A stretch of DNA of 64,000 nt from Bufo bufo (GCF_905171765.1 NC_053398.1:43554323-43618322); one strand, 5' to 3'. Positions 43,200 through 55,769 are shown, numbered from the stretch's first letter. Notes: generated by a model not told the origin, from the sequence alone. Translations and numbers: made by a program.

Positions 43200-44130
43200 T
43201 ATTCTTTGGGGGTAGGGCTAATATATACAGTATATAGATTCCAGTATATTATACTGTTGTGTGTCCTGTATTTCCCAATAGAGTAAATGAGCCTTGGGAA
43301 TACAGTCACCGCTGACCACCAGGACCAGACTGTGCGCTCTGTCAGTACATGACAGCCTCCCCGCTGTGTACTAGTGCTTATTCTGGCACACTAAGGGTGG
43401 GTTCACATCACGTTTTTGCCATCTGTTTAACGTATGCAAAAAACATTAATGGATGCCTTAGACAGATACCATACAGTAGCATCCGTCACCATAGAGTTCC
43501 ATTGTAAAAAAAAAAACGTTAACGTATATCATTTTTTTACCGGACTCTGCAGGATAGAAAAGCATGTTGTGCTGTGCTTTTGTATCTTTTATTTGTTGTG
43601 GGGTCCAGTCAATTCTAGCTACACCCCTGCACATTGTTATACACTTTAGATAAACTAGATATGTAAATGTCATAATTCATCACTAGGTCATTTTTAAACA
43701 AGTAATGACAAGTAACTGTCAAACACTGTTCATTTTTTCGGATCTTTACAATGACTACGATATTTAATAGTTTAACAACCCTTTCATTAGCTTTTTAGTG
43801 ATAATGGAATGTGAGGGCCTTCAAATATTCCACATCTAGATACTAATACTGCTGGTGAAGTGTTTCTGATACATAAGCATATAAAGCTTTAGTCACCCAG
43901 ATTTGTAGATTAATCTAGCCATAGAAATAAGTGAAAGAGAGCAATGAAGCATAAAACAAGCACACAGACATTAATCCCGAAGAGAAAAGGGTGCTGTGTT
44001 CAGGGCTGAAATCATCGACTTTGTCTTATCCGCAGTTATGAAATATTATGGTGTATATCTGGCACAGGTATTTTTGTTTCTTCTACAATGGATAATCCTG
44101 AGTTGAAGCTCTGTGAAATAAAAATACTAC
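43200..44130. other. No gene; one MITE end at 43395
   Basis: GGGTGGGTTCACATCACG preceded by TAA at 43392-43394 is a Harbinger-like left end, followed by GTTTAACGTATGC. A matching right end was not found. The remainder is AT-rich and unassigned. Confidence 0.4.
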
Positions 44131-44135
44131 AGCGT

Positions 44136-45592
44136 TAAAGGGGTGATCCCATGACTAATGTGAAAAATGAAAATTAGGCATCATATACTATTACTACAAG
44201 ACAATCTCTTTGTAAGGCCTCATGCACACGACAGTATTTTTTCACGGTCCGCAAAACGGGGTTCCTTTGGTCCGTGATCCGTGACCGTTTTTTCGTCCGT
44301 GGGTCTACCTTGATTTTTGGAGGATCCACGGACATGAAATAAAAGTAGTTTTGGTGTCCGCCTGGCCGTGCGGAGCCAAACGGATCCGTCCTGACTTACA
44401 ATGCAAGTCAATGGGGACGGATCCGTTTGACATTGACACAATATGGTGCAATTGCAAACGGATCCGTCCCCCATTGACTTTCAATGTAAAGTCAGGAGTT
44501 AATATACCATAGGATCAGAGTTTTCTCCAATCCGATGGTATATTTTAACTTGAAGCGTCCCCATCACCATGGGAACGCCTCTGTGTTAGAATATACCATC
44601 GGATTTGAGTTAGATCGTGAAACTCATATCCGACAGTATATTCTAACACAGAGGCGTTCCCATAGTGAAGTTAAAATATACTACGATCTGTGTACATGAC
44701 TGCCCCCTGCTGCCTGTCAGCCCCTGATCTCTTACAGGGGGCTGTGATCAGCACAATTAACCCCTCAGGTGCCGCACTTGAAGGGGTTAATTGTGCGTAT
44801 CATAGCCCCCTGTAAGAGATCAGGGGCTGCCAGGCAGCAGGGGGCAGACCCCCCTCCCTCCCCAGTTTGAATATCATTGGTGGCCAGTGTGCGTCGTCCC
44901 CCCGCGCCCCCTTTATTGTATTATCATTAGTAGCCAGTGTGCGCCCCCCCCCCTCCCCCGGCCCCGTAGGAGTAGGAGGAGCTCCCGGAAGATTTTTGAA
45001 GCGGAGATAAAAATGCTGCATGCACTACTTTTGTCTCCGCTTCAAAATCATCTTCTGAGCGTAAACCTAACGGACCTCATTATAGTCTATGGGGGTCTAT
45101 GGGGTCCGTAGGCTCCGTTCGGCTCAGTTATGAGCCGAATCCGTCCTTTCCATTTTTCCTGCCCCTATAACGGAGTAGGAGAACGGAAAGGCTGAACGCT
45201 GATGTGAACGAAGCCTAACAAAGCTAGAACCCGCCCTGTACCTCACATGGATCCAGAGATCTCCCCATTCATTGCTCTGCTAGATTTATATCAAGCTGGC
45301 AGCTCGAGGGGAGTGTCTTTACTGCTGCAGCTCAGGGGGCGTCTCCATGCTCTCCCTATCACAGCTCAGGAGGCTGTAGAAAGATGAAACTGAGCATGTG
45401 CGGCCATCTCAGTGAGCAGGACAAAGAAATAAGAAAAGAACAAACAGCAGGTGGCGATATACAGATACATTTTATTAAACAACTCAGTGGCTATGCTAAA
45501 TTTTTAATTACATGCAATTACAAAAGAATTAAGATCCAGGTGCTGATTAGAAAACTGTAGAATATGTTTTGTGAGACAACCCCTTTGGGGGA
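44136..45592. repeat. TTAA-type repeat split by a 1-kb MITE complex
   Basis: The left end is TTAAAGGGGTGATCCCATGA. The right end is GTGAGACAACCCCTTT. The right portion (45230-45592) is a close direct copy of 48310-48625, including CTCCCTATCACAGCTCAGGA and AAACAGCAGGTGGCG. Confidence 0.6.
44216..45215. repeat. Harbinger-like MITE complex with TAA duplication
   Basis: TAA lies at 44213-44215 and 45216-45218. The left end is GGCCTCATGCACACGA and the right end is the complement of GGCTTCGTTCACATCAGC; they differ, so two MITEs may have merged. Inside, 44540-44690 and 44702-44846 are strong hairpins (e.g. CCCCTGATCTCTTACAGGGG with its mirror). Confidence 0.6.
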
Positions 45593-45770
45593 AGATTTAT
45601 CAAACTGGTGTAAAGAAGAAGTGGCTTAGTTGTCCATAGCAACCAATCAGATTCCATTTATTTTCCAAAGGAGCTGTGAAAAATGAAAGGTGGAATCTGA
45701 TTGGTTTCTAAGGGCAATTATGCCAGTTGTATTTTACCCCAGTTTAATAAATCTCACGAAAACTAAAGAC
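45593..45770. repeat. MITE (AATCTGATTGG type)
   Basis: GGGGGAAGATTTATCAAACTGG and CCAGTTTAATAAATCTC are the ends. The centre has AACCAATCAGATTCCA and its complement. A fragment of the same family lies at 2218-2320. Confidence 0.75.
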
Positions 45771-45779
45771 ATATGTCTC

Positions 45780-47000
45780 CCATTAGAGCATTTAGGAAAG
45801 GATAATGTCTGCTGAGAGATCATCTGGCCTGCTCACAGTGTGACGTTTAGAAAAATGAATCTAATGGCCCATTCTCCATTTGTAGTGAACTTTTGCATCT
45901 CTACACCTCCTCAATAAAGTCTGATAGGATATTTGTAAATCACCCCCATAAGAAATAGACTCTGTTGACAAGTGTCTAGTCCCGGGGCCGACTCCAAATA
46001 GAACTTAAAGCTGATTCTAATAGCAAAAAGACTCAATTTATAACATTGTTCTGGGGTCAGGCCCCACTGTAAAGAATCAGTTCCTCCATGATCACATTGT
46101 GTAGCACTGATGGTCTGATGAGGGGGCTTCATCTCTCTGTAAAAGTTCTTTAATACCAGGATTGAGATTGATCAAGGTATTTAAAGAGTTAACTCAATAG
46201 TATAGCATGGAGGGGAGCTGGAGGGATGGTTTCCCAAAGGCTAAATTGCAAGGAGGCGCTTGGCATTAGCCAGCTCCCTGTCCTTTCATTCACTTTCACA
46301 GGCCACATGCTGATCTAGACCTGTGACAGGCTATGGCCTACGAGAGAGAGAAACAGGCAGCGCTGCATCTGCAAAGAGGGGACAGCAGCTGGGAACCTTT
46401 GGCTTCTGTCCCCGCCATTCATGCTTATAAGCCACAGGTCACTAGGCCTGAAGCCTATGTGGCAGTAGGCGCAGGCGGTCATGAAGTGATGACATCATTG
46501 TGATCGCCTACTCTATGTCTCAGGCTGCGCAATGACCTCATCTCAACCGCCTGAGCCAGGATGCAGGCAGCAATGACCACATGCACCAGGACCTAAGCCA
46601 CAGGCCAGAAGAGGCATGTGACCCGCTTCACAGATGGCATCATGGATGGGGTATCGGGTGAGTATTCTTTTTTTTTTTTTTGTCTGTCTGTACTACTGGG
46701 GGCATTATAACATAGAGATATCTCTCCAAATTCTTTCTTTCTTGTGAATTTTTACACCAGCCGTGTGTGCACCATGACACACATAGACATGCAATGTTTC
46801 AGACTTAGGCCTCATGAAGAAAACCATATTTTTGGGCCGTTTTATCTATTTTTGTTCATGAGAGTGAGAAAAAGGAAGAATGCATACAGGAGGTATCTAT
46901 ATTTTGCTGATCCATGGTTTGTAGACTGAAGTAAGGACATGGCTATGGGAATGAATCCCAAAACAGAAGAGCCACTTTTCAAGCAGATAACAGGCAAAAC
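45780..47000. other. No gene recognised
   Basis: Unique-looking and weakly repetitive DNA with a T-run at 46668-46681. Parts (GCCTGAGCCAGG, GACATCATTGTGATCGCC) resemble 30660-30720. No splice-bounded or family-like frame was seen. Confidence 0.4.
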
Positions 47001-47011
47001 AGCTAAGTTAA

Positions 47012-47808
47012 AGGGATTCTGTCACCAGGTTTCACCCCTGTCAGCTAAACATATGCTGATGTTCAGGGCCTCATCACGATTCCTAATGTGGGCTTCTAAA
47101 TGTGATCTGTACCCTTATTTTGCTAAAAAACAGCTTTTACTAACCTGTCACTCAAAGAAATAAGGTGCCCAAGGGGATGTCAGGGGATGTCAAGGGATGC
47201 AAGGTGCCCGCCGCACCCACCGCCGTTCGTGCCCAGCGCTGCCTTTCCAGACTTCTGCGCCGCCTCCTAATCCTCTTTGCCGCCTCTCGCTCTCCCTCCC
47301 TCCCCCCTCCTCCTGCTGTAAGATCTCGCGCATGCGCACAGGGCTCTGAGAGGCTGGCGCCAGAGTGCAGGTCATACAGGGGGTTGAGCGAAGTGCCGGC
47401 GCATGCGCACTTCGCTGTAAGAAGCCAAATGGAGAAGTCCGCACGGGCGCATCAGGCAGAGCCCTGTGCGCACGCGCGAGATCTTACAGCAGGAGGAGGG
47501 GGAGGGGGGGGAGGGAGGGAGGGAGAGCGATAGGCGGCACAGAGGATTAGGAGGCGGCGCAGAAGTCTGGAAAGGCGGCGCTGGGCACGAACGGCGGTGG
47601 GTGCGGCGGGCACCTTGCATCCCTTGACATCCCCTGACATCCCCTTGGGCACCTTATTTCTTTAAATGACAGGTTAGTAAAAGCTGTTTTTTTTTAGCAA
47701 AATAAGGCTACAGATCACATTTAGAAGCCCACATTAGGAATCCTGATGAGGCCCTGAACATCAGCATATGTTTAGCTGACAGGGGTGAAACCTGGTGACA
47801 GAATCCCT
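47012..47808. repeat. TTAA fold-back, 797 bp, about 380-bp arms
   Basis: The element is flanked by TTAA at 47008-47011 and 47809-47812. The two halves are near-perfect reverse complements from AGGGATTCTGTCACCAGG inward past the CCGTTCGTGCCCAGCG block. The mirrored open frames (47165-47533 and 47452-47652) are the same repeat read from both ends, not genes. Confidence 0.93.
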
Positions 47809-47812
47809 TTAA

Positions 47813-48105
47813 GGGCATGTTCACATCTGCATTGGAGGCTCTGTTCAGAACCTCCATCACAGCTTTTATCCAAATTAGCGGAGAGAAAAGTCCTGCATGC
47901 AGGAGTTTTTTCTCAGCTAAAAGAAGTGTTCTACCAAGTGGAAACCAAATGGATCCCATTATAGTTAGTGGCATCTGTTTGGCTCAGTTCCTGCCATTTA
48001 TGTGCCAAATGCACATAATGATTCAGCACCTCCATTATTTTCGTTGTTCTGCTCCTATAACGGAGCAGAACAATGGAAATAATGAAGGCTGATGTGATAG
48101 AGCCC
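47813..48105. repeat. Harbinger-like MITE abutting the TTAA fold-back
   Basis: Ends GGGCATGTTCACATC and complement GATGTGATAGAGCCC, flanked by TAA (shared with the TTAA of its neighbour) and TTA. Internal GCTCCTATAACGGAGC hairpin. Confidence 0.75.
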
Positions 48106-48309
48106 TTAGATTTAGGCCTGATTTGAAACCATTCTTAACTCTGCAGTGAGTTTATAATACTGTATATTGGTCCTCTGCGTGAACCCATATGTTTGAGTGC
48201 CGGTCTAATTAAATACCAATTTTTTATCGTTTTTGAAAGGGTGATTCACTTTAGACATTGGCACCTATCCGTGAATATAGAGAGTGAGCCGTCCTACTAC
48301 TAAATTTCC

Positions 48310-48625
48310 ATTGGATTTATATCAAGCTGGCAGCTCAAGGGGATTGTCTTTTCTGCTGCAGCTAAGGAGGCGTGTCTCAGCTCTCCCTATCATAGCTCAG
48401 GAGGCATGTTCATGCTCTCCCTATCACAGCTCAGGAGGCTGTTGAAGGATGAAACTGAGCATGTGCGGCCATCCCAGTGAGCAGGACAAAAAATATTAAA
48501 AAAAACAAACAGCAGGTGGCGCCATACAGATACATTTTATTAAATGACTCAGTGGATATGATACATTTTAGTTACAAAAGTATCCAGCTCCAGGCCCTGA
48601 TTTAAAAAATGTAGAATATTTTTCA
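48310..48625. repeat. Second copy of the 45230-45592 repeat
   Basis: It contains GGCTGTTGAAGGATGAAACT, AGCATGTGCGGCCATC and ATACATTTTATTAAA in the same order and orientation, ending GGGACAACCCCTTTAA. Confidence 0.75.
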
Positions 48626-48648
48626 TGGGACAACCCCTTTAAGACCAG

Positions 48649-50477
48649 CAGTGGCGTAGCTACAGGGGTCGCAGCGGTCGCAATTGCGACCGGGCCCCTG
48701 AGCCAGGGGGGCCCACGGCCCCCCCACCGCCTCCCGTCCTATTCAAAATGTGATCTAATAGTGCCGGGGCCCGGGGGCAGTGCGCACGGCGCAGCGCATT
48801 AGGCAGCTCACGTGACTGTGTCAGAGGGGGCGGCCTCGGAGGCAGACATTGAGTGAGGAGGAGCCGCCCGGAGGCGTGGTTTCCGCGCATCTCCGGCTCC
48901 CTCCCAGTCAGACACTCGGAAGCAGCAGGCAGGCGGCAGTGACTGTGCGGATGTGCGGTGGCTGGCGGCGCGAGGTGAGTTTTGAATAGCCTCTGGCCGG
49001 CCGCCGGGCCCTCTAGCCCCTCTACAGTACTTTATAATACAGATGTGCCGCCGTAAAGCCCCCTCTCATCTCCCCTCTTGCTGCAGACTCAGGAATGTGC
49101 TTGCCTGTCCTTCCATTCTTTGGACAGAGACCCTAGCAACCAGTTGCTCTCCCGCTGTTCGAAGTACTACTTGTTGCAGCATGCCCTGCAAGTTTTACAA
49201 GTGAAGCTCTGGTAACTGAACGATACATGAGAGCGAGCAGTAAGGTGTTATGCATCTCCCAGTAGCTGGTTAATCACTGACAAATAGCAGAGAGATAAAT
49301 ATATATTTAGGGTATAGAAATTAAAGGAAAGCTGTCTGCTAAGAAACACACCATAAACCACCAGCATTACCTTACAGATGTTCTCAGCATGTTTCTAAAT
49401 TTGGTTTTCTCTTTGCTCTCAGAAAAAACAGCTTGATTCCCATGCAGGCCACATGCAAATGAAGTTTTTGAAGTCAAGGGTGCTGTGGCTTTCTGGCTTA
49501 AAGGGAACCTGTCACCTGGATTTTGGGTATAGAGCTGAGGACACGGCCTGCTAGATGGCCGCTAGCACATCCACAATACCCAGTCCCTATAGCTCTGTGT
49601 GCTTTTATGGTGTAAAAAAAAACCAATTTGATACATATGCAAATGAACCCGAGATGAGTCCTGTCCAGGACTCATCTCATGTTAATTTGCATATGTATCA
49701 AATCGTTTTTTTTACACAATAAAAGCACACAGAGCTATGGGGACTGGGTATTGCGGATGTGCTAGCGGCCATCTAACAACCCATGTCCTCAGCTCTATAC
49801 ACAAAATCCCGGTGACAGGTTCCCTTTAAAGTCCAGCTCACCGTTCCCCCCTTCATGCCCCTTCACATTTGATTGATGGAATCCATTCTAATTTCATGTA
49901 CAAATCCAGCTTGAAATTTCACGCATGCGCTGTATTGTCGGGATACCGGCGCCTCTGAAATGTTCCCCGCTGCTGTGTACTTGTCTTAAGTGGCTCAATG
50001 TGCAGGTGGAGGCTCACCTTTGCACGAGCACACCACAAAACAATGCAGCGCGTATACGTCACTAACAGGACCAGAAGCACGCATAGTTTTGTGGCGCCCT
50101 CGTATCAGAGAGCAAAGAGAAAACTAAATTTAGAAATGTAATTAGAACATCTGCCAGATAATGCTAGTGGTTTATGGTGCGTTTTTTAGCTGACAGCAGG
50201 GGCGTAGCTATAGGGGGTGCAGAGGTAGCAGTTGCTACCGGGCCCAGGAGCCTGAGGAGGCCCAAAGACCCTTGTGGTGCATAAGAAGAAACCAGTATTA
50301 TAGAAAGTGCATGCTGGTCAAGTTACACCTCTGGCTCAAGGGGGTGCCATTTCAATTTTTGCCTCGGGCAGCACCAAGGCCTTGTGCTTCCTGCCCCTGG
50401 CCACAAATCACTGAGGGAAGGCGTGCCCCAAGCTGAACTCTTGCACCAGGGCCCATGAACCATTAGCTACGCCCCTG
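48649..50477. mobile_element. hAT element, 1.8 kb, perfect 8-bp duplication
   Basis: Ends CAGTGGCGTAGCTACAGG and the complement CAGGGGCGTAGCTAATGG are flanked by AAGACCAG at 48641-48648 and 50478-50485. No transposase is present. It contains a TTAA MITE (49502-49825). A second related left end (CAGGGGCGTAGCTATAGG) at 50198 suggests an internal duplication or nested copy. Confidence 0.75.
49502..49825. repeat. TTAA MITE nested in the hAT
   Basis: The element is flanked by TTAA on both sides. Ends AGGGAACCTGTCACC and complement, with arms about 150 bp long around a GGACTCATCTC centre. The same family starts at 63552. Confidence 0.92.
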
Positions 50478-50485
50478 AAGACCAG

Positions 50486-50660
50486 CATTTTAGACGCCGG
50501 TCCTAATAAGCCCTATACCTGACAGTGGATCTGCCGGAGTTATAAAGAGACGCCGGCCTTTATAACTCCGGCGGATCCACTGCCGCTTCTAAATGTAAGA
50601 CAGTTTCCTAGCTGGGTTACATTTAGACCATTTTCTACATCCTCTAAAACCCCTTGTGTA
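50486..50660. repeat. MITE fragment related to 8614-8942
   Basis: CATTTTAGACGCCGGTCCTA and TGTAAGACAGTTT...TACATTTAGACCATTTTCTA parallel the other copy. The outer ends are lost. Confidence 0.6.
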
Positions 50661-50669
50661 CCCATCTCA

Positions 50670-52740
50670 AGTGTGTCCCTGCAGTGAGGAGAGACAGTGC
50701 TCTTTGAGAATGATTCTCTCTCCCCATTTTAGTGATTGCAGGGGTCTCAGCACTCAAACCCCCACTGCACAGCACTCAAACCTTTGATATGTCACTATGA
50801 GTACGGATATACTTTAGGTTTCCTCAATAATTTTACTTAAGTTTTCTCTAACAGTTTTTCCACAGAATATTCATATAATTTATTTTACCTTTTTATATCA
50901 TGCTTTTGTTGCGGGTTGTCCACGGTTGCCATCACAGAGGTATCAAAAGATACCACCTAGATACTCAAAGCAACAATTGCAGTTCCTGGAACATGACAGC
51001 TGCTGTGCAAGGCTTTGTTTGACTGGATAATTTCCTTTTTATGTCAATATCCGGGTATTGCAGTGTGGAATATCGTGTATTTTAGGTGTGACTGGAGATA
51101 GAGGACGTGAACCCAGTCACAGAGATGACACGGATGGATCAGAGCCCTTTGCTCTGAGAAATGTATTCAAAGCCATCAGTGAAAAATGACTTCTCACATT
51201 TGTTTTTGCAGGGTCTGCACACACCTTTCATATCGCCTGTGGCATAGAGATTACTCATTAACCCAAGACATGTCTGCTGAAAGGAAAACTACTCAGCTGT
51301 TCACAAAGAGTCCAGTGTGGTTCGTGTGAATCTTGATGGTTTCATCAATACATGTAATGGCTGGCTTATCCCAGACCTGATTACTTTAAGGGTGAGATCG
51401 GGTAATGTTCACTTTAGAAGAACTTGAAAGGTTGCCATGAAAATAGAGAACTTTGTTGTGTGAACCAAACTTCAGACCAGACATTATTCTATTCCATACC
51501 ATCATGTTCTGATGTAAGGACCCAGTAATCCCACTCAGGGTTTTATTATACACCATACAGGCAAACACGATGAATGCGAAGGCCAGATGGTAACTTGACT
51601 TGTCTTTATTGCCACTTGGACTTACTCACCACTAGACATTCCTTACACAAATAATAAAGGACAAGTCTTGTGTAATGGACATACACATGTTAACTTGACC
51701 CATTAAAGGGCATCTGTCAGCAGTTTTGTACCTATAAAACTGGCTGATCTGTTACATGTGCTCTTGGCAGCTGAAGGCATCTGTGTTGGTCCCATGTTCA
51801 TATGTGTCCATATCGCTGAGAAAAATAATGTTTTAATATAAGCAAATGGGCTTCTAGGAGCAACGGTGGCGTTACCATTAAACCCAGACTCAGCTCTCTC
51901 TGCAAGTGCCGCACCATCTCCAGTTTGATTGACAGGGCCAGGCACTGAAAACGTCTTCACTTGACACCGTTAATGGCTTTTGTTGTGTTAAAGGGGTTGT
52001 CCAAGATAATTATAAATCTAAGCCTTTATTGAAACAACGGAGGTGCAGCAGCATTTCTCAAAGCACTCTGCACTTTCAGCTTTGCTTCTGCTGGACTTTT
52101 CTAGTGTACGGATCCCGAATACTTACTATCGATCTGAATTCCACATGCTGGAAAAGCGGAGCACGGCCCTGCACCTTTGTGGCTTTAGTAAAGGCTTAGG
52201 TCCTCAGGTCTTATTAAGAGTGGGGAGATCATAATTAACCTAATCCCACCTACCTCAGAATCAAAGGTATTGCATGGACCTGAAAGTTGCAGAGGGAAAC
52301 TGAATAAAATGAGCAAAATGCAATAATAAAAAAAATAAAAATTGCCCCTACTCTCACGCAGTCCTGTCTGTCAGCAGCATGTTATGGAGCAGGAGGAGCT
52401 ACGAAGATTTATATGTAGTTTTGTCGAGAACTATATATCGGCTCATCCTGCTACATAACAAGCTGCCCACAGATCAGACAACATGTTCAACCTGACCGTT
52501 TATTTTTTTTAAAGGGAATGTCCAACCTTAATCACCAGGTATTTTTATGTGAATGGTTCCAAAATTCTGTGATGATTAATTTCTTAATATACCTTTTATA
52601 GGGATCCCGCTATTTTTTCTATGATATAGAGCCTCAAATTCCGTGCAAAGACAGTATAAAATACAGTAATATTCTGCCTGCACCCACTACTACAGGGGAT
52701 GTAGGATCTCACTGCATACTGCTCTCATATTTAACGCAAT
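50670..52740. other. No gene; a TTAA repeat end at 51704
   Basis: TTAAAGGGCATCTGTCAGCA at about 51704 is a one-ended TTAA repeat, and TTAAAGGGGTTGTCCAAG at 51989 starts another. The rest shows no exon-like frame or known family. Confidence 0.4.
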
Positions 52741-52964
52741 CATATACAGTGCTGCCCATAATTATTCATACCCCTGGCAAATTTTGACTTAAAGTTACTT
52801 TTATTCAACCAGCAATAATTTTTTGACGGGAAGTGACATAGGTGTCTCCCAAAAGATAATAAGACAATGTACAAGAGGCATTATTGTGGGGGAAAAAAAA
52901 CATTTCTCAGCTTTTAATTACATTTGAGCAAAAAGTGTTCAGTCCAAAATTATTCATACCCTTC

Positions 52965-53860
52965 TCAATAATCAATAGAAAAGCCTTCATTGGCTATTAC
53001 AGCAATCAAACACTTCCTATAATTGCAGAACAGCTTTTTGCATGCCTCCACAGGTATTTTTGCCCATTCATCTTTAGCAATGAGCTCCAAATCTTTCAGG
53101 TTGGAGGGTCTTCTTGCCATCACCCTGATCTTTAGCTCCCTGCACAGATTCTCAATTGGATTCAAGTCTGGACTCTGGCTGGGCCACTCCAAAAAGTTAA
53201 TGTTGTTGTCTGCTAACCATTTGTTCACCACGTTTGCTGTGTGTTTTGGGTCATTGTCATGCTGAAATGTCCACTGGTGCACAAGGCCAAGTTTCTCTGC
53301 AGACTGCCTGATGTTGTTGAGAATCCTCATGTATTGCTCTTTTTTCATGGTGCCGTTTACTGTGATTAGGTTCCCTGGTCCATTGGCTGAAAAACACCCC
53401 CAAAGCATTAGGTTCCCACCACCATGTTTGACAGTGGGGATGGTGTTCTTTGGGTTGAAGGCTTCTCCTTTTATACGCCAAATGAAGGAAACATCATTGT
53501 GACCAAACAATTAAATTTTTGTTTCATCTGACCATAACACAGAAGACCAGAAGTCTTCTTCTTTGTCCAGATGAGCTTTTGCAAAGGCCAAGCAAGCTTT
53601 TGTGTGCCTGGTCTGCATCCGTGGAACCCAGCAGTGTGCAGTGTCCGTTGGATTGTCTGCCTTGAGACATTGCCACCAGCAGAGCCCAGATTCACCAGGG
53701 TGGCCTTGGTGGTGATCCTTGGATTCTTTTTCACCTCTCTTACTATCCTCCTGGCCAGCACAGGTGTCACTTTTGGCTTCCGACCACGTCCTCTGAGATT
53801 TTCCACAGTGCGGAACATCTTGTATTTTTTGCTCAAATGTAAATAAAAGCTAAGAAATTG
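52965..53860 (-). pseudogene. Tc1 transposase D, N-terminally truncated and frameshifted
   Basis: RGRGRKPKVTPVLARRIVRE and QTIQRTLHTAGFHGCRPG represent the second helix-turn-helix. After a frameshift at about 53500-53560 the core continues with [26 protein letters not shown] and SPDLNPIENL. The first Asp region (WSDE) is only readable in a third frame. The first DNA-binding domain is absent. Confidence 0.87.
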
Positions 53861-53918
53861 TTTTTTTCCACAATAATGCCTCTTGTACATCGTCTTATTA
53901 TCTTTTGAGAAACACCTA

Positions 53919-54857
53919 CAGTACAGACCAAAAGTTTGGACACACCTTCTCATTCAAAGAGTTTTCTTTATTTTCATCACTATGAAAATTGTAGATTCAC
54001 ACTGAAGGCATCAAAACTATGAATTAACACATGTGGAATTATATACATAACAAACAAGTGTGAAACAACTGAAAATATGTCATATTCTAGGTTCTTCAAA
54101 GTAGCCACCTTTTGCTTTGATTACAGCTTTGCACACTCTTGGCATTCTCTTGATGAGCTTCAAGAGGTAGTCCCCTGAAATGGTTTTCACTTCACAGGTG
54201 TGCCCTGTCAGGTTTAATAAGTGGGATTTCTTGCCTTATAAATGGGGTTGGGACCATCAGTTGTGTTGAGGAGAAGTCAGGTGGATACACAGCTGATAGT
54301 CCTACTGAATAGACTGTTAGAATTTGTATTATGGCAAGAAAAAAGCAGCTAAGTAAAGAAAAACGAGTGGCCATCATTACTTTAAGAAATGAAGGTCAGT
54401 CAGTCAGCCGAAAAATTGGGAAAACTTTGAAAGTAAGGGCTATTTGACCATGAAGGAGAGTGATAGGGTGCTGCGCCAGATGACCTGGCCTCCACAGTCA
54501 CCGGACCTAAACCCAATCGAGATGGTTTGGGGTGAGCTGGACCGCCGAGTGAAGGCAAAAGGGCCAACAAGTGCTAAGAATATCTGGGAACTCCTTCAAG
54601 ACAGTTGGAAGACCATTTCAGGGGACTACCTCTTGAAGCTCATCAAGAGAATGCCAGGAGTGTGCAAAGCAGTAATCAAAGCAAAAGGTGGCTACTTTGA
54701 AGAACCTAGAATATGTCATATTTTCAGTTGTTTCACACTTGTTTGTTATGTATATAATTCCACATGTGTTAATTCATAGTTTTGATGCCTTCATAGTCAT
54801 GAAAATAAAGAAAACTCTTTGAATGAGAAGGTGTGTCCAAACTTTTGGTCTGTACTG
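53919..54857 (+). mobile_element. Tc1-like element E nested in D
   Basis: Ends CAGTACAGACCAAAAGTTTG and complement are flanked by TA that splits the D terminal repeat (CACCTA / TATGTCA). Terminal repeats of about 200 bp include TTCAAAGAGTTTTCTTTATT. It is 939 bp, an internal-deletion derivative. Confidence 0.95.
54331..54720 (+). pseudogene. Tc1 transposase E remnant, both ends kept
   Basis: The N-terminus MARKKQLSKEKRVAIITLRN is followed within 40 codons by a jump to [20 protein letters not shown] and the C-terminus KAVIKAKGGYFEE in another frame. The whole central DDE core is deleted. Confidence 0.88.
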
Positions 54858-54959
54858 TATGTCATTTCCCTTCAAAAAGTTACTTGCTGGTTAAATAAAA
54901 GTAACTTTAAGTCAAAATTTGCCAGGGGTATGAATAATTATTGGCAGCACTGTAAATGT

Positions 54960-55650
54960 ATATGGGGAGCTCTCCGCTTAACTCAATGTCTGTATAGTGG
55001 ATGAGATCAAGCAAGCTCTGTCCCCTATGAAGACTCTACCTACACAAGGTTCTGATATTTGCTCAGCTAGGATGCACTGTATCCATCCAACTACTCCTAT
55101 ATTGTGATAGATAAGTCATCTGCATGTAGCTGGAAACCCTACTTCATGAAAGGTATTGTCATTTCAACATTATCACACTAGAGGGAGCTCTCTAGACTTA
55201 TTCAGCATCAAGTTCTTGAAAATATTCAGTTCGTAGTTAATAAAAAAATATTTTAATTTCTAAACCTTTTCCATAGACTGCACAGCACTACTACAAAGCT
55301 TAGAGTCATCCATAAATATAGAAACTGTCCTATTATTCTCATCATATTTATCATTACTGTACAACTTAAATATTATTGGACCTGCACTGAAACTTGGGGT
55401 ACATACACCTTCAGAACAGGAATCATTGGCCATAACTCTCTGGAGGTAGTCTAGTTACAAACCAAACCAATAGAATAGATCTTTTTTTTTGCCTAAGTCT
55501 TAGTGATGAATGACTTTGCAATGTCAAAATACTATATACTCTGTAGACTATACGGAATCGCCCCTCCACTCATCTGTATATGGATGATACGCTTGGTCTG
55601 GAAATACTATATCGAGAGCCCACCTCTCTGTCCAGGCTTCTACTCACCTC
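54960..55650. other. No gene recognised
   Basis: AT-rich sequence without a family-like frame. A few words (ACATATTTATCATTACTGTA) hint at an old LINE, but nothing is diagnostic. Confidence 0.35.
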
Positions 55651-55656
55651 TTCATA

Positions 55657-55769
55657 CAGATGTAGCCAGCGTTATTTTGACACGAGCTGCGGCAGGATGG
55701 TAACTTTAACGTGATTTGTTGTATTACTGGAATGTGTTACACCAGTCAAAATAACAGTGGCTACATCTG
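55657..55769. repeat. Small TA-flanked fold-back, CAGATGTAGC ends
   Basis: Ends CAGATGTAGCCAGCGTTATT and complement are flanked by TA, with a loop of about 50 bp. The terminal ten bases recur at 62544-62713. Confidence 0.75.

Larger units (their letters stand above)
52747..54952 (-). mobile_element. Tc1-like element D, host of a nested Tc1
   Basis: Ends CAGTGCTGCCCATAATTATT and complement are flanked by TA, with long terminal repeats through AAGTTACTTTTATTCAACCA. After removing the nested element (53919-54857) about 1.27 kb remains, so it is also internally shortened. Confidence 0.92.

Noticed and set aside
47165..47652. Overlapping Arg/Ala-rich frames on both strands
   Set aside because: Both are the same inverted repeat arm of a TTAA fold-back read from either end.
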